The notes: generated by a model not told the origin, from the letters alone. Positions 17,709-27,698 are shown, counted from the first letter of the stretch. The stretch: 46,155 nt of DNA from Gemmatimonadota bacterium (GCA_025357945.1 JANYLJ010000035.1:1-46155); one strand, 5' to 3'. Numbers and translations are program-made.

Positions 17709-20117
17709 CTAGAAGAAGTTGCCCAGCCGGAAATGCACCTTCCATCCCGGCGCGGGCTGCCCGAGCGCGTCCGTGCGGTCGAGGCCGTACCCGAGATCGA
17801 TGCCGATCGGGCCCAACGGTGAAACTAACGCGGCGCCGATGCCGATGCCGCGATACAGCCGGGACGGGTCGTACTGGCGGGCCGTCCGGTACACGTTGCC
17901 CGCGTCAAAGAACACGTCGACGTAGATCGCCTGCGAAAGGCGTGCGCCGAACTCCGTGGTGAATGCCGCATACGACTTGCCGAACGATGCCTGGGACGCG
18001 CTCGACGACGACGCGTTGGCGTTGAACCCGCTGGGCGTGATCGAGAACTCATCGTAGCCGCGCAGCGGGATACCGTATTGCACGCCACCCATGCTGTAGA
18101 GCTCGGTGAAGAAGCTGCCGGTGTTGCCGAAGATGAAGCCTGACTTGGCCGTGAAGCCGAGCGTAAACTGGACGCCGCCGCCGATCGACCCACGCTTGGC
18201 GCCCACGGTGCCAAGCGGTGCGAACCACCGCGTGTCAAAAGTCAGCTTCTCGTAGTTTGCATCGCCGCCGATCGGCCCGCCGTTCTGTTCGACGCTCGCC
18301 GATACCATGCTGCCCGCGACCGGGAAGGGCAACCCGATCCGGGTATCGCGAAGGAAGGACACGCCCAGAGTCGACCGCGTGCACGGCGAACAGCGGAAGC
18401 TGGCCTGCAGATCGGCCGACCCCTGACTGTACGTGACGTGCTGCAGCCCATAGCTGACAAACAGGCGGGAATAACGCGATCCGAGAAACGGCAGGCCCAA
18501 TTGCATGGAGCCGCCCAGCGACTGTTGTTGGCCGAGGTCACCGACGATGTATTTGAGTCGCGAGTCGTACAGCGTGACGGTGCCCGACATCCGCGTGTCG
18601 AACAGCGTCGGGTCGGTGTAGCTCAACTGGAAGTCGGTGATGTTGCGGCCGAATTGCCATTGCAACCGGCCGTGCTTGCCGCGCCCGAAGAGGTTCGGCT
18701 CCTCGAGTCCAAGGAACCCGCCGAGGCCGGTGCCCTGCCCGACGCTGGCGCCAAAGTTGATGTTGCCGGTGTGTTTCTCTTCGACCCGGAAGGTGATGTC
18801 GACGCTTGAACCATCGTCGGATGGATGGACATCCGGTGTTGGCATCGGCTGCTGAAAGAAATTGAGGTTGGCGATGTTCTGGTAGGAGCGGATCAGCCGT
18901 TCGCGGTTGAACAGTTCACCGGGCAACAGGACGACCGCGGCGCGCAGGATCCCTTCGTGGGTGACCTCGTTGCCGGCGAACGAGATCTTGTTGATGATCG
19001 CGGGCAGCCCTTCCTGGATCCGCCAGCGCAGGTCGAGCACCTGGGTGCCGTCGGCGAGCGTTCGCCGAGCCTGTTCGGCGCCGACCTGCGGGTTGATGTA
19101 GCCATTGTTCTGATACAGCTCGCTCGCCTTGGCGGTCGCGGCCTCCCAGGCGGTCCGGTCGAACACGCCGCCGATGGTCTTGCCGCTGCCGATCTGGTCG
19201 GGCGTCGCGAACGGAATGAGGGCACCGAGCTCTTCGCCCGAGAACCGTCGGTTGCCGACAATGCTGACGGTCCCGACGCGGAAGATCTCGCCCTCCTCCA
19301 GGCTCAGCCGGAGGATCGCCTTGCCGGTGTTGGCGTCGGCGATCAGTGTGTCTTTCGTTACCTGCATGTCGATCAGGCCGTGCTGGCCGTACCACGTCGG
19401 CAGGTGCTCGCGGACGTCGCGATCCACCATGCGCTCATCGTATTCGCCTGAGCGGAACCAGAGAAACCCCTCCGGCTTGGTGTCCATCACCTTGACCAGC
19501 TGTTCGGAGTTGAAGCGATCGTTGCCCTGAATCTCGACCCGCGAGATGGTGACCCGGTTTCCTTCGGACACGTCGAACACGAGTTTGACGCCGGCTTTCT
19601 CCGCCGTCTCGGACACGGTGACGTGCACCGCGTAGTAACCGGCCTTCTTGTACGTGGAATCGATGGCGAAGCGCGCGTGCGCCGCAGCGGAGCGGTCGAC
19701 CGGCCGCCCCTTGGCGAGGCGGACCAACTCGTCAATGCCGTGCTTCGGCAACTTGGTGACGCCCGTAATGGCATAATCGACCAGCAACGGCCGTTCCTTG
19801 ACGATGATCGCCAGAATGAAGCGGCCACCGACGGTGCGCTGCTGCACGCGGACGTCGTCAAACTGACCCGTGCTGAACAGGTTGTCGATCGCCTTCTGCA
19901 CGTCGCGATAGTTCGGTGTCGAGTGGAGCACGAGCCCCGACACCAGCGCGATCTGGTCGGCGTGGTTCCGGGCGCTCCCCTCGACGACGATGCTGTCGAG
20001 CGGCGGGGCGGTGCCCTGCGCGACAGCGTGCGGCACGCGCGCGGTGCCCAGTGCCACCACGCCGGCAGTCACCGCGCCCATCACCCACCGTCCCGACGCC
20101 GAGCGGCGTCGCCACAC
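17709..20117 (-). CDS. bamA: Outer membrane protein assembly factor BamA
   Basis: 802 aa Omp85 protein that inserts beta-barrels into the outer membrane. A signal peptide (cleavage near HAVAQ) is followed by about five POTRA domains (for example DSIVVEGSARN, RVEIQGNDRFNSEQLVKVM, VGTVSIVGNRRFSGEELGAL and ISFAGNEVTHEGILRAAVVL). The barrel carries the L6 motif IPLRGYDEF (VRGF/Y-like) and ends in the outer-membrane signature LGNFF. C576 and C579 (RCSPC) in a predicted loop may form a disulfide. The GTG at 20117 is 5 nt after the clpC stop; an ATG twelve codons later is an alternative. Confidence 0.94.
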   Translation of the reverse strand: MWRRRSASGRWVMGAVTAGVVALGTARVPHAVAQGTAPPLDSIVVEGSARNHADQIALVSGLVLHSTPNYRDVQKAIDNLFSTGQFDDVRVQQRTVGGRFILAIIVKERPLLVDYAITGVTKLPKHGIDELVRLAKGRPVDRSAAAHARFAIDSTYKKAGYYAVHVTVSETAEKAGVKLVFDVSEGNRVTISRVEIQGNDRFNSEQLVKVMDTKPEGFLWFRSGEYDERMVDRDVREHLPTWYGQHGLIDMQVTKDTLIADANTGKAILRLSLEEGEIFRVGTVSIVGNRRFSGEELGALIPFATPDQIGSGKTIGGVFDRTAWEAATAKASELYQNNGYINPQVGAEQARRTLADGTQVLDLRWRIQEGLPAIINKISFAGNEVTHEGILRAAVVLLPGELFNRERLIRSYQNIANLNFFQQPMPTPDVHPSDDGSSVDITFRVEEKHTGNINFGASVGQGTGLGGFLGLEEPNLFGRGKHGRLQWQFGRNITDFQLSYTDPTLFDTRMSGTVTLYDSRLKYIVGDLGQQQSLGGSMQLGLPFLGSRYSRLFVSYGLQHVTYSQGSADLQASFRCSPCTRSTLGVSFLRDTRIGLPFPVAGSMVSASVEQNGGPIGGDANYEKLTFDTRWFAPLGTVGAKRGSIGGGVQFTLGFTAKSGFIFGNTGSFFTELYSMGGVQYGIPLRGYDEFSITPSGFNANASSSSASQASFGKSYAAFTTEFGARLSQAIYVDVFFDAGNVYRTARQYDPSRLYRGIGIGAALVSPLGPIGIDLGYGLDRTDALGQPAPGWKVHFRLGNFF

Positions 20118-20122
20118 CGCCG

Positions 20123-22603
20123 TCAGGCCCCGGTCCCGGTCAACGCCCGGAACACGAGCTTGTCCTTGTCGGGGCCGACATCGACCTCGATTTCGTCGCC
20201 AGCGGTAAAGTCGCCGCTGAGGATTCGCTCACTGAGTGGGTCTTCGACGTAGCGCTGGATGGCCCGACGCAACGGGCGCGCACCATAGCTCTCGTCGAAG
20301 CCGTGTTCAACGAGGAAGTCGAGTGCCGCCTCGGTCAGCCTGACGTCATCGCCCACGCGCCGGGTGACGTCCTTGAGCAGGACGCGAACGATCTGCGCGA
20401 TGTGCGCCCGCGTGAGCGGGTGGAACACAATGACGTCGTCGAGGCGATTGAGGAACTCGGGGTTGAAGACCTTGGCGATTTCTTCCTTGACGGTTTCCGC
20501 CATCTTCTCGAACGTCTGCTTGGAATCCCCGCCGTGGAATCCGAGGGACTTCCCCTTCATGATGTCGCGGGCACCCACGTTGGAGGTCATGATGACGACC
20601 GTGTTCTTGAAGTCGATCACGCGGCCGTAGTTGTCGGTCAGGTGGCCTTCATCGAGCACCTGCAACAGGATGTTGAACACGTCGGGATGCGCCTTCTCGA
20701 TTTCGTCGAGCAGCACGACCGAATAGGGTTTCCGGCGCACCGCCTTGGTGAGCGTGCCGGAGTCCTCGTAGCCGACGTAACCCGGCGGCGCTCCGATCAG
20801 GCGCGACACCGAAAACTTTTCCATGTATTCCGACATGTCCACGCGAATCAGCGCGGCCGGGTCGTTGAAAAGGAACCGGGCCAGTGCCCGGGCCAGCTCG
20901 GTCTTGCCAACGCCAGTCGGTCCCGAGAAGATGAACGAACCGATCGGCCGGTTCGGGTCCTTGAGTCCGGCGCGCGAACGACGGATGGCGCGCGACACGG
21001 CATGGATCGCTTCGTCCTGCCCGATGACCGAGACGTGAATCTCGTCTTCCATCCGCAGCAGACGCGCCGCTTCCGCCTCCTGGATCCGGGTGACCGGAAT
21101 ACCGGTCCACCGACCAACGATGAAGGCTATCGCTTCCTCGTCAATGACGGGCCGCTTGGTCTGGCGCTCGGCCTCCCACTCGACCTGGACCTGGCGGATC
21201 TGTCCCTGCAGATCGCGTTCACGATCGCGTAACGCGGCGGCCTTCTCGAAGTTCTGGTCCCGCACCGCGTCTTCCTTCTCGGTGGTGACCACCTCGAGCT
21301 GCTTTTTCAGTTCACCGATCTCGGCCGGCGGATGCTGCGAGGCGAGGCGGGCGCGGGCGCCGGCTTCGTCGATCACGTCGATCGCCTTGTCCGGCAGGAA
21401 CCGATCGGTGATGTAGCGATCGGCGAGGTCGGCGGCCACTTGCAGCGTGGCGTCGGGAATGATCACGCGGTGGTGGTCCTCGTACTTCTTGCGCAATCCC
21501 TTGAGGATCTCGACGGTCTCGGCCACGCTCGGCGGCTCGACCACCACGGTCTGGAAGCGGCGCTCGAGGGCACCGTCCTTTTCGATGTACTTGCGGTACT
21601 CGTTCAGCGTCGAGGCACCGACACACCGCAACTCGCCGCGCGCGAGCGCCGGCTTGAGCATGTTCGAGGCGTCGATGGCGCCCTCGGCCGCACCGGCACC
21701 CACCAGCGTGTGCAATTCATCGATGAAGAGGATCACGTTCTTGCTCTGCGCGATCTCGTTCATCACCGCCTTGAGTCGTTCCTCGAACTGCCCGCGATAC
21801 TTGGTCCCGGCGATGACCGCGGCCATGTCGAGCGAGAGGACGCGGTGGTCGCGCAGGACGTCGGGGCAGGATCCGTTGGCAATCAGCAACGCGAGCCCCT
21901 CGACGATCGCCGTTTTGCCAACACCCGGTTCGCCGATCAACACCGGATTGTTCTTCTTGCGCCGCGCCAGGATTTCCATGACGCGCTCGATCTCCTTCGC
22001 CCGGCCGATCGTCGGATCGAGCGCGCCCTCGGCCGCAAGCACGGTGAGGTCCCGGCAGAAGTGGTCGAGCGCCGGCGTCTTCGATTTCTTCTCGGCCTTG
22101 GGCGGTACCGCCTGTGGGCCGGGTTGCACCGGAGCCCCGCTCTGCTGGCTCTGGGGCACGTCGCTGCCAAGCAGGCGGAGCGTTTCGGCGCGCGACTGCT
22201 CAAGCGTGACACCCGCGTCGGTGAGGACCTGCGCGGCAATCCCCTTTTCCTCACGAAGGAGGCCGAGCAGGAGGTGCTCGGTGCCGACGTAGGAATGGTT
22301 CAGCTCGCGGGCTTCCATCATCGCGAGCTCAAGCACCTTCTTGGCGCGCGAGGTGTACGGCAGCTCCGGTCCGGCCGCGGCTGCCGCCTTCCCCTTCTTG
22401 ACGGTTTCCTCGATCTTCTGCTGGATTTCCTCAAGTTCGACGCCGAGGTTGGTCAGCACCGCCGCCGCCACGCCTTCGCCTTCGCGGATCAGCCCGAGGA
22501 GAATGTGCTCCGTGCCGACGTACTCGTGGTGCAGGCGCGCGGCTTCCTCGCGCGCCATCTGCAGCACTTTGCGTACGCGGTCGGTAAAGTTGTATCCGTT
22601 CAT
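20123..22603 (-). CDS. clpC: ATP-dependent Clp protease ATPase subunit ClpC
   Basis: 826 aa AAA+ unfoldase. The double Clp_N domain keeps both glutamates of the GTEH motifs (E32 and E109); the equivalents in Bacillus ClpC bind phospho-arginine. D1 Walker A is GEPGVGKT (K230). A UVR-containing middle domain ([16 protein letters not shown]) is where McsA/MecA-type adaptors bind. D2 has [14 protein letters not shown] and the ClpP-docking loop SLGFHGGD. A strong GGAGGT precedes the ATG by 9 nt, and the ATG overlaps the mcsB stop (ATGA). Its partners McsA and McsB are immediately upstream; ctsR is absent from the cluster. Confidence 0.97.
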   Translation of the reverse strand: MNGYNFTDRVRKVLQMAREEAARLHHEYVGTEHILLGLIREGEGVAAAVLTNLGVELEEIQQKIEETVKKGKAAAAAGPELPYTSRAKKVLELAMMEARELNHSYVGTEHLLLGLLREEKGIAAQVLTDAGVTLEQSRAETLRLLGSDVPQSQQSGAPVQPGPQAVPPKAEKKSKTPALDHFCRDLTVLAAEGALDPTIGRAKEIERVMEILARRKKNNPVLIGEPGVGKTAIVEGLALLIANGSCPDVLRDHRVLSLDMAAVIAGTKYRGQFEERLKAVMNEIAQSKNVILFIDELHTLVGAGAAEGAIDASNMLKPALARGELRCVGASTLNEYRKYIEKDGALERRFQTVVVEPPSVAETVEILKGLRKKYEDHHRVIIPDATLQVAADLADRYITDRFLPDKAIDVIDEAGARARLASQHPPAEIGELKKQLEVVTTEKEDAVRDQNFEKAAALRDRERDLQGQIRQVQVEWEAERQTKRPVIDEEAIAFIVGRWTGIPVTRIQEAEAARLLRMEDEIHVSVIGQDEAIHAVSRAIRRSRAGLKDPNRPIGSFIFSGPTGVGKTELARALARFLFNDPAALIRVDMSEYMEKFSVSRLIGAPPGYVGYEDSGTLTKAVRRKPYSVVLLDEIEKAHPDVFNILLQVLDEGHLTDNYGRVIDFKNTVVIMTSNVGARDIMKGKSLGFHGGDSKQTFEKMAETVKEEIAKVFNPEFLNRLDDVIVFHPLTRAHIAQIVRVLLKDVTRRVGDDVRLTEAALDFLVEHGFDESYGARPLRRAIQRYVEDPLSERILSGDFTAGDEIEVDVGPDKDKLVFRALTGTGA

Positions 22604-23676
22604 TGGTGACCTACCTCCTCGAACATCCGTCGCACGAATGCGGCACGGTGTTCTGGAATCGCGTCGGCATCGAGGCTCAGGCCAGCAGCCTCGGCGACGT
22701 GGGCCGTCTGTGCCAACACCAGCACCCGGTTCAGCGAATAAAGCGGAACGTCCGGCAGGATTCGCAATCCGACGCCGAGCCGTACGCCGCTCAAGAGATC
22801 CACAGTTTCCTCAAACGACAGCGTGCGGGCATGCTTCAGGACCGCCCATGCGCGCCATGCCTTGTCCTCGAGCGCGGCCGATGCGTCACGCCGGAGCGCC
22901 GTGCGCGCCCGCTCCTCGTATGCCATCACCTGGTGCACCATCCGGCCCAGGTGGTCGAGCAACTCGGCTTCCGACTTGCCCAGCGTCGTCTGGTTGGACA
23001 ACTGAAACAGGTTGCCGAGGGCCTCGCTGCCCTCGCCGAACAGGCCGCGATACGTCAGGCCGACCTGCGCCAAGCCCTGGAGGACCTTGGTGATTTCCTT
23101 GGTCAGGACCAGCGCCGGAAGGTGGATCAAAACCGATGCGCGAAGGCCGGTTCCGACATTCGTCGGACACGCCGTAAGATAGCCGAACTCGGGGTGGAAG
23201 GCGAAGGAAACCCGTGCCCCGAGCTCACGATCCGTGCGGTCTGTAACGCCATACGCCGACTCGAGCGCGAAGCCGGATCGCAGCCCCTGAAGGCGGACGT
23301 GATCCTCCTCGTTGATCATCGCGCTTGCGGAGCGTCCCAGGAGCAACACGGCGCCGCTGCGGACCCGCCCGGCGGCGTCCAGGCCGGCCAGTTCGCGAGA
23401 CACGAGCTGCCGCTCGTTGAGCCACCGGCGGGTGGCGATCGACACGGCGTCCAGCCGATACATCGTCGCGTCAGCCAGGGCGGGCATGTCTTGCGCTGCT
23501 GCCCCGATGGTGGTGACGATCGCTTCCCGGTCTTCGGGAGAGTTTCGGCCCCAGAACGGACGTCCTGCAAGGTTCCGCGCCAGCCTGATCCGTGTGGATA
23601 ACACGAGGTCGCTGTTCGGCCCGCTGGCATCGAGCCACGGCATCCCGCCATCGGGCACCAACGCCAAGTCCGTCAT
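22600..23676 (-). CDS. mcsB: Protein-arginine kinase McsB
   Basis: 358 aa ATP:guanido phosphotransferase that phosphorylates arginines in proteins and so marks them for ClpC-ClpP. Conserved elements are LSTRIRLARN, INEEDHVRLQ (E123), LTACPTNVGTGLRAS (C170), RGLFGEGSEALGN (E215) and QLSNQTTLGKSE. The phospho-arginine allosteric motif RDxxRA of Bacillus McsB aligns with I340-PEH-R344-A345, so its first Arg-Asp pair is missing. ATGA overlaps on both sides (mcsA and clpC) support one coupled unit. Confidence 0.95.
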   Translation of the reverse strand: MTDLALVPDGGMPWLDASGPNSDLVLSTRIRLARNLAGRPFWGRNSPEDREAIVTTIGAAAQDMPALADATMYRLDAVSIATRRWLNERQLVSRELAGLDAAGRVRSGAVLLLGRSASAMINEEDHVRLQGLRSGFALESAYGVTDRTDRELGARVSFAFHPEFGYLTACPTNVGTGLRASVLIHLPALVLTKEITKVLQGLAQVGLTYRGLFGEGSEALGNLFQLSNQTTLGKSEAELLDHLGRMVHQVMAYEERARTALRRDASAALEDKAWRAWAVLKHARTLSFEETVDLLSGVRLGVGLRILPDVPLYSLNRVLVLAQTAHVAEAAGLSLDADAIPEHRAAFVRRMFEEVGHQ

Positions 23677-24188
23677 TCTCCCTCTAATACGCGCAGCGCG
23701 TCGCGAAGTTCTGCCGCACGCTCGAATTGCTCGGCCGCAACGGCCAGCCGGAGTTGTTCCCCAAGCTCGGTGCGCGTGCGCTCACGGTATTCCGGGACCG
23801 TCAATTGTTCCGCGCCGGGCCGGGCGTAGCCGGTGCCGGTGTGCCGGGTTGCGCCGTGCAATCGGCGCAGCATGTCCCGCAGCGGCCGTTCGAAGGTGAT
23901 CCAGCAGCGAGCACATCCTAGACGGCCGGATGCCCGGAAGTCCTGCAGCGTCGCGCCGCACTCGGGGCACGCTTCGCCGACGGCAGCAGCGGCGGCCATC
24001 GGGGCACCGCCCTTGTCCATCGCGGCGAGAAATGCCCCGAGGGGCGTTTGCGCCACTTCGGTCGCGGTCTCGATGCCTCGTTCGGCGGCGCACTTGCTGC
24101 AGAGGTGGACGGTGGTGACGTCGTCGCCGACGATCTGGGTCAACCGCACCACCGCGTCGCGTTCGTGGCAGGACTGGCAGGGATTCAC
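23673..24188 (-). CDS. mcsA: McsA zinc-finger activator of McsB
   Basis: 171 aa. Four CxxC pairs (C4/C7, C30/C33, C74/C77, C92/C95) should bind two zinc ions, and the C-terminus is a UVR motif (LAVAAEQFERAAELRDALRVL), the standard McsA layout. In Firmicutes McsA activates McsB and links it to ClpC. The GTG start at 24188 overlaps the lolD stop (GTGA). An Ala-rich stretch around residues 56-71 is a likely linker. Confidence 0.93.
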   Translation of the reverse strand: MNPCQSCHERDAVVRLTQIVGDDVTTVHLCSKCAAERGIETATEVAQTPLGAFLAAMDKGGAPMAAAAAVGEACPECGATLQDFRASGRLGCARCWITFERPLRDMLRRLHGATRHTGTGYARPGAEQLTVPEYRERTRTELGEQLRLAVAAEQFERAAELRDALRVLEGE

Positions 24189-24886
24189 GCCAACGTCTCG
24201 GCGAGATCCGCGGGCCGAAGCACGCCGTCTTCGAGTGCCAGAATGCGGTCGGCGCGTTGTGCCAGCGTGCGATTGTGGGTCACGGCGACCACCGCGGTGC
24301 CGCTGGCACGGGCCAGGCCGCAGAGCAGGTCGTGCATGCTCGCGGCGGTGTGGGGATCGAGGTTGCCGGTCGGCTCGTCGGCCAGTAATATGGCGGGTTC
24401 GGTGACCAGGGCGCGCGCCAGGGCGACGCGCTGTTGTTCGCCACCCGAAAGCAGCGTCACTCGCGACGTGGCTCGTGGCGCGAGGCCGACGCGCTCGAGC
24501 AGGCGATCGGCGCGTGCCCCGGCCGATCGCTCGGATTCACCGGCGATCAACCATGGCATCATCACGTTTTCGCGGGCGGTGAAGTCCCGCAACAAGTGAT
24601 GGAACTGGAAGACGAACCCGATGCGGCGATTCCGCACCGAGGCGAGTTCGCGCGTGTCGCGGCTGCGATATGCGCGACCTTCGAGCGTGACCTCCCCCGC
24701 ATCGGGAAGATCGAGCGCGCCGAGGAGGTGCAGCAACGTGCTCTTGCCGGAGCCACTCGCCCCGGTAATGGCGACGAATTCGCCCGCCGCCACCGACAGG
24801 TCCACGCCGTCAAGCACGGTGAACGCCGTCCCATCGCCACCAACAAACCGCCGCACCAGCCGTGTTGCCTCGAGGATCGCCATCAT
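24185..24886 (-). CDS. lolD: Lipoprotein-releasing ABC transporter ATPase LolD
   Basis: 233 aa ABC ATPase. Walker A is TGASGSGKST (K49), the Q-loop region is FVFQFHHLLRDFTARENVMMP (a LolD/MacB-type signature), the C-motif is LSGGEQQR, and Walker B is ILLADEPTGNLD. It powers extraction of lipoproteins from the inner membrane with LolC/E, its upstream neighbour. The frame is open far upstream but inside lolC/E; the ATG at 24886 overlaps that stop (ATGA). A MacB-type role is possible for this subfamily, but the paired permease is LolC/E-like. Confidence 0.92.
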   Translation of the reverse strand: MMAILEATRLVRRFVGGDGTAFTVLDGVDLSVAAGEFVAITGASGSGKSTLLHLLGALDLPDAGEVTLEGRAYRSRDTRELASVRNRRIGFVFQFHHLLRDFTARENVMMPWLIAGESERSAGARADRLLERVGLAPRATSRVTLLSGGEQQRVALARALVTEPAILLADEPTGNLDPHTAASMHDLLCGLARASGTAVVAVTHNRTLAQRADRILALEDGVLRPADLAETLA

Positions 24887-26151
24887 TCCGCCCGGATGGC
24901 TTCGACCGGCACCAGTCGCGCTGCGCGCCGGGTCGACGGGATCGTGGCGAGGACGGCCACCGCGAGGCTGGCGATCACTACCACGAGAACGTCCAGCGGC
25001 TCGACGTGCACCGGCAGGCGGTCGATGAAATAGATCTCGGAATTGATGTGGATCCGCTTGTCCACCACGAACGCAAGCGTGAGCCCGAGGACCAGGCCGA
25101 GGCCGGTGCCCAGCAGCCCGACGATGGCGCCCTGCGCCAGGAAGACGCGCGCGACGCCCCGGTTCGGCAGCCCCATCGCCTGCAGGATGCCGATCTCCCG
25201 GGTCTTGAACGCCACCACCATCGTCAACGTGCCGACGATATTGAACGCGGCGACGACCATGATGAAGAAGATCACCAGACCCATCGCCAGCTTTTCCAGC
25301 TGCAGCGCGGAGAAGAGCGAGTTGTTCTGGGCCTGCCATGTCTCGGCCAGGTACGGATATCCGAGCGTGTGCTCCAAGCGGGCTGCAACCAGTTCGGCGT
25401 TCCACGGATCCCGCACTCGCACCGCGATGTCGGAGACGGCCGAGTCGATCCCGGCAAACCGTTGCGCCGTCCGCCGGTCCATGAACACGTAGGAGTTGTC
25501 GTAGATGTACATGCCGGTCTTGAAGATGCCGGTCACCTGCATCGACCACGTTTTCGCCTGGTCGTAGAATCCGGTCGAGCGATTGCGTTTGATGGTGCTC
25601 GGCGCGATCATCGCGATGACATCTCCCGGCGAAACGGACAGGTGATCAGCGAGGCGCCACCCGATCACGACGGCGCCGTCGACATCCGCCGGTGGCAACG
25701 TCGCTTTGAAGCCCAGGTCACCTCGGGTGATCACGCTATCGAGATGAATCACGGTGCGGGTTCCCTCGCCCGGCTCCAGCCCCGACACGATCACCCCCTC
25801 GGGAAACCCGGCCGAGTTCTGTACCAGTGACTGTGCCGACACTTCTGGTGCGGCGGCAACCACATCGGGATCGGCGCGGATCAGCTTGAGCTGCGCTTGC
25901 CAGTCGTCGATGCGGAGGCCGGTGCCGTGGGTCTGGACGCGAAGGTGCGGCGACGCGACGAGGATCCGGTCGCGCAGGTCGTTGCGGAGGCCGTTCATCA
26001 CGCCGAGCACAATGATCAGCGCCGTCACGCCAAGGGTGATGCTGCCAATGGCGATCACGGTTTGCAGCGACGCGGTGCGGGTGCCGCGCTGGCCGCGCAG
26101 GTAGCGCAACGCAATGCGACGTTCGAGGGGCGTCGGCCACCACCGGGTCAT
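24883..26151 (-). CDS. lolC: LolC/LolE-family lipoprotein-releasing permease
   Basis: 422 aa. One N-terminal transmembrane helix (VIAIGSITLGVTALIIVLGVMNG), a large periplasmic MacB-PCD-like domain (~50-270), then three more helices including FFIMVVAAFNIVGTLTMVV and LLGTGLGLVLGLTLAFVV. The N-terminal ERRIALRYLRG and the ILQAMGL motif are typical of LolC/LolE. Only one permease gene accompanies lolD, so the complex may contain a homodimer instead of a LolC-LolE pair. ATGA overlaps with lysS and lolD. Confidence 0.9.
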   Translation of the reverse strand: MTRWWPTPLERRIALRYLRGQRGTRTASLQTVIAIGSITLGVTALIIVLGVMNGLRNDLRDRILVASPHLRVQTHGTGLRIDDWQAQLKLIRADPDVVAAAPEVSAQSLVQNSAGFPEGVIVSGLEPGEGTRTVIHLDSVITRGDLGFKATLPPADVDGAVVIGWRLADHLSVSPGDVIAMIAPSTIKRNRSTGFYDQAKTWSMQVTGIFKTGMYIYDNSYVFMDRRTAQRFAGIDSAVSDIAVRVRDPWNAELVAARLEHTLGYPYLAETWQAQNNSLFSALQLEKLAMGLVIFFIMVVAAFNIVGTLTMVVAFKTREIGILQAMGLPNRGVARVFLAQGAIVGLLGTGLGLVLGLTLAFVVDKRIHINSEIYFIDRLPVHVEPLDVLVVVIASLAVAVLATIPSTRRAARLVPVEAIRAE

Positions 26152-27698
26152 CCGGCGTCGTCCGCGTCCGGCGAGGCGCGACGATCGCCCTCCGGCCGCA
26201 TCGCCGGAAACAGGATCACGTCGCGAATGGACGAATGATCCGTCAACAGCATGACGAGGCGATCGATGCCGAGTCCCACGCCGCCGGTGGGCGGCATGCC
26301 GTACTCGAGTGCCCGAACGTAATCGGCGTCCATCTGCTGGGCTTCTTCGTCGCCGGCCTCGCGCTGGCGTCCCTGGTCCTCGAACCGGGCACGCTGGTCG
26401 TCGGGGTCGTTGAGTTCGCTGAACGCATTGGCCAGCTCGGTCCCGTTGACGAACAGCTCGAACCGCTCGGTCAGTCGCGCATCGTCACGATGCGTCTTGG
26501 CGAGGGGTGAAAGCGCCTTGGGATAGTCGAGCACGAAGGTGGGTTGCGCGAGTCGCGGTTCAAGCGAGTGCTTGAACACCTCGTCGAGCAGCCGGCCGCC
26601 CGACATCGTTCGTACCGCTTCGAGCGATTCGCCCTGCGTCGCCACGAACGCGCGCATTTCCTCTTCGCTCGCGGTGAGCACGTCGATGCCACACACCGCC
26701 TTGATGCCCTCACAGAACGACACGCGTCGGTACGGCGGCGCGAAATTCAAGGGGACGCCGTGCCGCACGTGTTCGAGCCCGCCGAGACACTCCTGGACGA
26801 TGCCGCTCACCATTTCCTGCACCATCTCCAGCATGTCGATGTAGTCGGCGTACGCCTGGTACCACTCGAGCATGGTGAATTCCGGATTGTGGGTGCGATC
26901 CATCCCCTCGTTCCGGAAGTCGTGCCCGATCTCATAGACGCGCTCGAAGCCGCCGACGATGAGCCGCTTGAGATAGAGCTCGTCGGCGATGCGCAGGTAG
27001 AGCGGCATGTCGAGCGCATTGTGGTGGGTGACAAATGGCCGTGCGGCGGCGCCACCGTACAACGGCTGCAGCACCGGTGTCTCGACCTCGAGATAGCCGC
27101 GGGCATCGAGAAAGCGCCGCACGAAGGCGATCGCCCGGGCCCGGGTCCGGAAGTCATCGCGCAGCTCCGGGTGAACGGCAAAGTCAGCGTAGCGCTGCCG
27201 ATACCGCACTTCGGGATCGGTCAGGCCGCCGTGTACGACCGTGCTGCCGTCCGCGAGCTTCTCGACCTTGCCGCGCGGCAAGGAGCGCAGCGACTTCGCC
27301 AGCAGTTCCACGGCGGCCACCCAGACCGAGACTTCCCCCGTCCGGGTCCGGAAGAGGCGGCCGGTCACACCGATGTGGTCGTCGAGGTCGAGCAACTCCA
27401 CCAGCGGCCACGCCGGCTCAAGCTGGTCGCGCTTGAGGTAGATCTGGATGCGTCCCGATCCATCCTCCAGATGGGCGAACATCGTCTTGCCCTGCCCGCG
27501 CAGCGCGGCGATGCGCCCGGCAATCCGGACCTGGGGGCCGGCATCGCCCATCGCGTCGTCCCAGAGGGCGACGACCGCGGCGGCGGAGTGGCTGCGCTCG
27601 AAGCGGTATGCGAAGGGGCGGATGCCCAGCGCCTCGAGGCGCGCCCGCTTCTCGCGGCGCGCCGTTTCGATGTAGCTGCGTTCCAGGGGATCGATCAC
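26148..27698 (-). CDS. lysS: Lysine--tRNA ligase, class II
   Basis: 516 aa. The OB-fold anticodon-binding domain (VRIAGRIAALRGQGKTMFAHLEDGSG) is followed by the class II catalytic core: motif 2 region FRNEGMDRTHNPEFTMLEWY and motif 3 GGVGLGIDRLVMLLTD. YLKRLIVGGFERVYEIG is LysRS-type. Length matches bacterial LysS. The GTG at 27698 overlaps the prfB stop (GTGA); prfB-lysS adjacency is common in bacteria. A short acidic tail follows the last conserved segment. Confidence 0.96.
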   Translation of the reverse strand: MIDPLERSYIETARREKRARLEALGIRPFAYRFERSHSAAAVVALWDDAMGDAGPQVRIAGRIAALRGQGKTMFAHLEDGSGRIQIYLKRDQLEPAWPLVELLDLDDHIGVTGRLFRTRTGEVSVWVAAVELLAKSLRSLPRGKVEKLADGSTVVHGGLTDPEVRYRQRYADFAVHPELRDDFRTRARAIAFVRRFLDARGYLEVETPVLQPLYGGAAARPFVTHHNALDMPLYLRIADELYLKRLIVGGFERVYEIGHDFRNEGMDRTHNPEFTMLEWYQAYADYIDMLEMVQEMVSGIVQECLGGLEHVRHGVPLNFAPPYRRVSFCEGIKAVCGIDVLTASEEEMRAFVATQGESLEAVRTMSGGRLLDEVFKHSLEPRLAQPTFVLDYPKALSPLAKTHRDDARLTERFELFVNGTELANAFSELNDPDDQRARFEDQGRQREAGDEEAQQMDADYVRALEYGMPPTGGVGLGIDRLVMLLTDHSSIRDVILFPAMRPEGDRRASPDADDAG

